In this document: positions 61,766 through 64,000 of the stretch, one piece after another
Numbering within the stretch: the stretch's first letter is position 1
How the letters are laid out: the number at the start of each line of letters is the position of its first letter
Assembly (NCBI RefSeq): GCF_024628865.1
Contig: NZ_CP102384.1
Location: forward strand, 383,001-447,000
Origin: Sphingopyxis sp. DBS4
GTDB taxonomy: Bacteria > Pseudomonadota > Alphaproteobacteria > Sphingomonadales > Sphingomonadaceae
DNA length: 64,000 bases
Direction: 5' to 3'
Notes under the pieces: model-generated
What the model saw: only the letters and a program-made list of their open reading frames with translations
Database searches by the model: none
What the model was told of the DNA's origin: nothing
Made by a program: the position numbers and the translations under genes

Positions 61766-62569
61766 TCAGTGCGCCGCGCCGCCCAGCCCGTCGACCTTTT
61801 TCGACTGTTTGACGATCAGCCCCGGAAAGAAGCGCGCGAGGCGTGACAGGCGTTTGGCCATCTTGCCGACGGTGACGTGCACCCTGGCGCCGTGGACCGC
61901 GTCCCACGCCGCCTCGGCGACGCGTTCGACGGGGACGATCTCGAACCCGCTGGACGACAGGCGGTCGCGTGCGGGCTCGTTGCTGTCGGCGGCGACCTGG
62001 TCGAGCAGCGGGGTGTCGATGAAGCCCGGCATCAGCGAACGAACCTTGATGTCGTGCTTGGCGAATTCGATCTCGAGCGCTTCGGTCAGCCCGCGCACCG
62101 CGAATTTGGTCGCCGAATAGATCGCGAGCCCGGCGACGCCGTAAAAGCCCGACGCCGAGCCGGTGTTGAGGATCGTCGATCCCGGCGTCGCGCGGAGCAG
62201 CGGCAGCGCGCTGTAGATTCCATTGACGACGCCGCCGAAGTTGATCGCGATCAGCCGGTCGGCCTCCTCCGGCGCCATGTCGGCGAACTGGCCGCCGGTT
62301 CCGATTCCGGCGTTGTTGAACAGGACGTCGAGCCGTCCGCCGCTGACCGCCGCAAAGGCGTCGAGCGCGGCCGTCCACTGATCGCGGTCGCGCACGTCCA
62401 TGATGTGGCGCGACGAGGCGCCCTCGGGCAGCAGCGCCGCGGTCTCGTCGATCCCTCGCGCATTGACGTCGGCGATGCCGACGAACCAGCCTTGCGCTGC
62501 GAAATGGCGCGCGGTCGCGCGGCCGATACCCGAACCGCCGCCGGTGATGAAGATCGCCTTTCGTGCCAC
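61766..62569 (-). CDS. SDR family oxidoreductase
   Basis: 267-aa classical short-chain dehydrogenase. Seen: cofactor motif TGGGSGIGRATARHF at the N-terminus, NNAGIG near 87, catalytic Ser in LNTGSASGF near 137, and YSATK near 152 (Tyr and Lys). An Asp after the third strand (IADVNARG) favours NAD over NADP. Substrate unknown. Related to short-chain dehydrogenases annotated for long-chain or polycyclic substrates. Confidence 0.88.
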   Translation of the reverse strand: MARKAIFITGGGSGIGRATARHFAAQGWFVGIADVNARGIDETAALLPEGASSRHIMDVRDRDQWTAALDAFAAVSGGRLDVLFNNAGIGTGGQFADMAPEEADRLIAINFGGVVNGIYSALPLLRATPGSTILNTGSASGFYGVAGLAIYSATKFAVRGLTEALEIEFAKHDIKVRSLMPGFIDTPLLDQVAADSNEPARDRLSSSGFEIVPVERVAEAAWDAVHGARVHVTVGKMAKRLSRLARFFPGLIVKQSKKVDGLGGAAH

Positions 62570-62680
62570 GCCCGCTCTCCCTTACATTTATGTCAGCACC
62601 AGATGGTGCGAAGCCGGCGGGCGCGTCAAGCCGCAATCGCGGCTTGGCAAGGGGCGGGTGGCGTCGCTATCAGGGCGGCA

Positions 62681-63190
62681 ATGTTTCGCCTGCGCCTGAT
62701 GTTCCTGACCTTGCTGGCCTTTTGCCTCGGCACCGCGCTTCCCGCCGAGGCGGCGGTGACGGTCAGCTTTTACAGCCATGATTTCGGCGACCGCTTTCCG
62801 CACGCCTTCATCACGGTCAAGGGCACGCTCGACGGCAGTGGGCAGGCGATCGACAATAATTTCGGCTTCACCGCGAAGAATGTCAGCCCGGCGATCCTGC
62901 TCGGGTCGGTGAAGGGCTATGTCCAGACGTCGAAGGACGATTATATCGCCAAGAGCGACCGGCAGTTCAGCGTCACCGTCGACGACGCGACCTATGCGCG
63001 GCTGATCGCCAAGGTTCGCGAATGGCAGGACCGCAAGCAGCCGAGCTATAGCCTGAACAAGGCCAACTGCGTTCATTTCGTGATGGAACTGGCCGAGGTC
63101 GTCGGGCTGAAGGTCAACCGCAAGAGCAAGTTTTTCAAGAAGCCCAAGAGTTTCCTGCTGGAGGTAAAGGGTCTGAATCCGGGGCTTTGA
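62681..63190 (+). CDS. Small exported protein, possible permuted NlpC/P60 fold
   Basis: 169-aa protein with a signal peptide (MFRLRLMFLTLLAFCLGTAL, cleavage near AEAAV). Seen: FPHAFITVKG near residue 39 and NKANCVHFVMELAEVVGLK near 128. A His then a Cys-containing NC(V/E)HFV block in that order resembles circularly permuted NlpC/P60 (YiiX-like or LRAT-type) hydrolases, so Cys and His could form a catalytic pair. This is inference. Followed after 17 nt by a TonB-C-type gene. ATG 62681. Confidence 0.7.
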   Translation: MFRLRLMFLTLLAFCLGTALPAEAAVTVSFYSHDFGDRFPHAFITVKGTLDGSGQAIDNNFGFTAKNVSPAILLGSVKGYVQTSKDDYIAKSDRQFSVTVDDATYARLIAKVREWQDRKQPSYSLNKANCVHFVMELAEVVGLKVNRKSKFFKKPKSFLLEVKGLNPGL

Positions 63191-63207
63191 CGGGGGAGGA
63201 TGCGCAA

Positions 63208-64000
63208 ATGTTGTGGATGATGTTGCTGCTGGCCGCGCAGGCCGGCGCCCCTGCGGATGGAACGGAAGATCCGCTGCATTTCAGACCGGCAACCGACCCC
63301 GGCAGTTGGGTCACGACCGATGATTATCCGATCACGGCGCTGCGCGACACGCATGAAGGCACGACGGGGTTTCGCCTGACGGTCGGTCCCGACGGACTGC
63401 CGCGCCGCTGCGAGGTCACCGCGTCGAGCGGCCATGCCGAGCTCGACGATGCAACGTGCCGGCTGGTCATGCAGCGCGCGAGGTTCGAGACGCAGCGCGA
63501 CGACAAGGGCGTGCGCGTCGGTGGCACCTACGCCAACCGAATCCGCTGGCAGATTCCCGACGATTATCTCGAACGCCTGGCGCAATCGGGTTTCCGGGTC
63601 GACGAGGCGCGCCGCGGATTGCCGCGCGCTCCGCTTCCCGACCCCGCCATGGTGACTCTCGATGCGGCCGCCCATTATCCTCCCGCCGCCCTGGCGGCGC
63701 GGCAGGAAGGCGATGTCGGCATGATGCTGAGCCTCGATGCCGCCGGCAAGGTGATCCGTTGCGCCGTGACCGAGAGCAGCATGGTCAGGGACCTCGATAC
63801 CGCGGCTTGCGCCCTGATGCGGAGCGACGGGCGGTTCGAGCCGGCGCTCGACAGCGCGGGGACGCCGGTCAAATCGGAGGTTCCGGCCGTGTTCAGCTGG
63901 GTCTTGCCGCGGACAGCGGGCGCGACGGCCGAACCCGCGCACCGGAAATTCCCGCTGTCGAGCCCGATGGCGGCGACGATGACTATTGTCGTCGGTGCGG
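63208..64000 (+). CDS. TonB C-terminal-like exported protein (partial)
   Basis: The reading frame stays open to the end of the window, so only the first 264 residues are seen. Seen: hydrophobic start (MLWMMLLLAAQAGAP), then two TonB-C-like modules: GFRLTVGPDGLPRRCEVTAS with Cys and HYPPAALAARQEGDVGMMLS with DAAGKVIRCAV. No proline-rich spacer of classical TonB is present. GGGGGAGGA precedes ATG 63208. Likely an exported TonB-like or energy-transducer-domain protein. Confidence 0.75.
   Translation, partial: MLWMMLLLAAQAGAPADGTEDPLHFRPATDPGSWVTTDDYPITALRDTHEGTTGFRLTVGPDGLPRRCEVTASSGHAELDDATCRLVMQRARFETQRDDKGVRVGGTYANRIRWQIPDDYLERLAQSGFRVDEARRGLPRAPLPDPAMVTLDAAAHYPPAALAARQEGDVGMMLSLDAAGKVIRCAVTESSMVRDLDTAACALMRSDGRFEPALDSAGTPVKSEVPAVFSWVLPRTAGATAEPAHRKFPLSSPMAATMTIVVGA

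Overview
This window reads as one continuous, high-G+C chromosomal stretch from an alphaproteobacterium of the order Sphingomonadales. I would place it in or near Sphingopyxis. Protein motifs, the many short ATGA/TGATG gene overlaps, and especially the PhyR/NepR/EcfG general stress response genes support this; Sphingopyxis is known to carry paralogous sets of those genes. No rRNA, tRNA, CRISPR array, insertion sequence or prophage was seen. Genes are densely packed on both strands. Most intergenic gaps that are not promoters are filled by short palindromic repeats of several families.

Layout. 0-9 kb: Nudix hydrolase, CCA-adding enzyme, a GGDEF/EAL protein, topoisomerase IV subunit A, an FMN-binding oxidase-like protein, a membrane methyltransferase, and ferredoxin-NADP reductase. 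9-20.7 kb: M20 peptidase, an acyltransferase/DUF1295/unknown operon, a low-G+C exported orphan, a 2OG-Fe(II) oxygenase, EVE protein, PilZ protein, a degenerate SRAP protein, ArfB, an RluA-type synthase, a PAS-GGDEF-EAL-PilZ protein, and Tgt. 20.7-21.9 kb: first stress-response locus, with divergent nepR and phyR around a mirrored EcfG-type promoter. 22-34.5 kb: GlnE, peroxiredoxin, ferritin-like protein, M23 peptidase, A-type Fe-S carrier, Xth, a cyclic-nucleotide-binding protein, methyltransferases, a desaturase, and an Rrf2 regulator with a palindrome at its start. 34.5-38.1 kb: methyltransferase, GNAT, lipase-like hydrolase, and sugar dehydrogenase.

38.1-42.5 kb: second, larger stress-response locus. 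It holds nepR-ecfG behind an exact GGAAC-N16-CGTT promoter, a divergent second EcfG-like sigma gene, a second phyR, and an HWE-family sensor kinase. Between them the two loci encode two PhyR, two NepR and two EcfG-type sigma factors. In the known scheme, phosphorylated PhyR captures NepR and frees EcfG; here there is scope for cross-talk between paralogues.

42.5-64 kb: DNA-repair exonuclease and ATP-dependent ligase; Fe-type SOD; L-serine dehydratase; another exported orphan; a 1-kb gene-poor patch with a truncated LysR remnant and four different palindromic repeats; a glutathione-dependent formaldehyde-oxidation operon (class III ADH, two VOC proteins, PurU, a YbaK-like protein, S-formylglutathione hydrolase); quinone oxidoreductase; DEAD-box helicase; a flavoprotein; a SANT-like small protein with a GreA/GreB factor; an ECF sigma/NrsF-type anti-sigma pair followed by two DUF2807 proteins; an SDR; a small exported Cys-peptidase-like protein; and a TonB-C-like protein cut by the window end.

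Four genes or remnants came from direct reading rather than from long open frames: the 57-aa nepR at 20703-20876, the 59-aa SANT-like gene at 57629-57808, the LysR remnant at 48164-48329, and the open-ended TonB-C gene at 63208.
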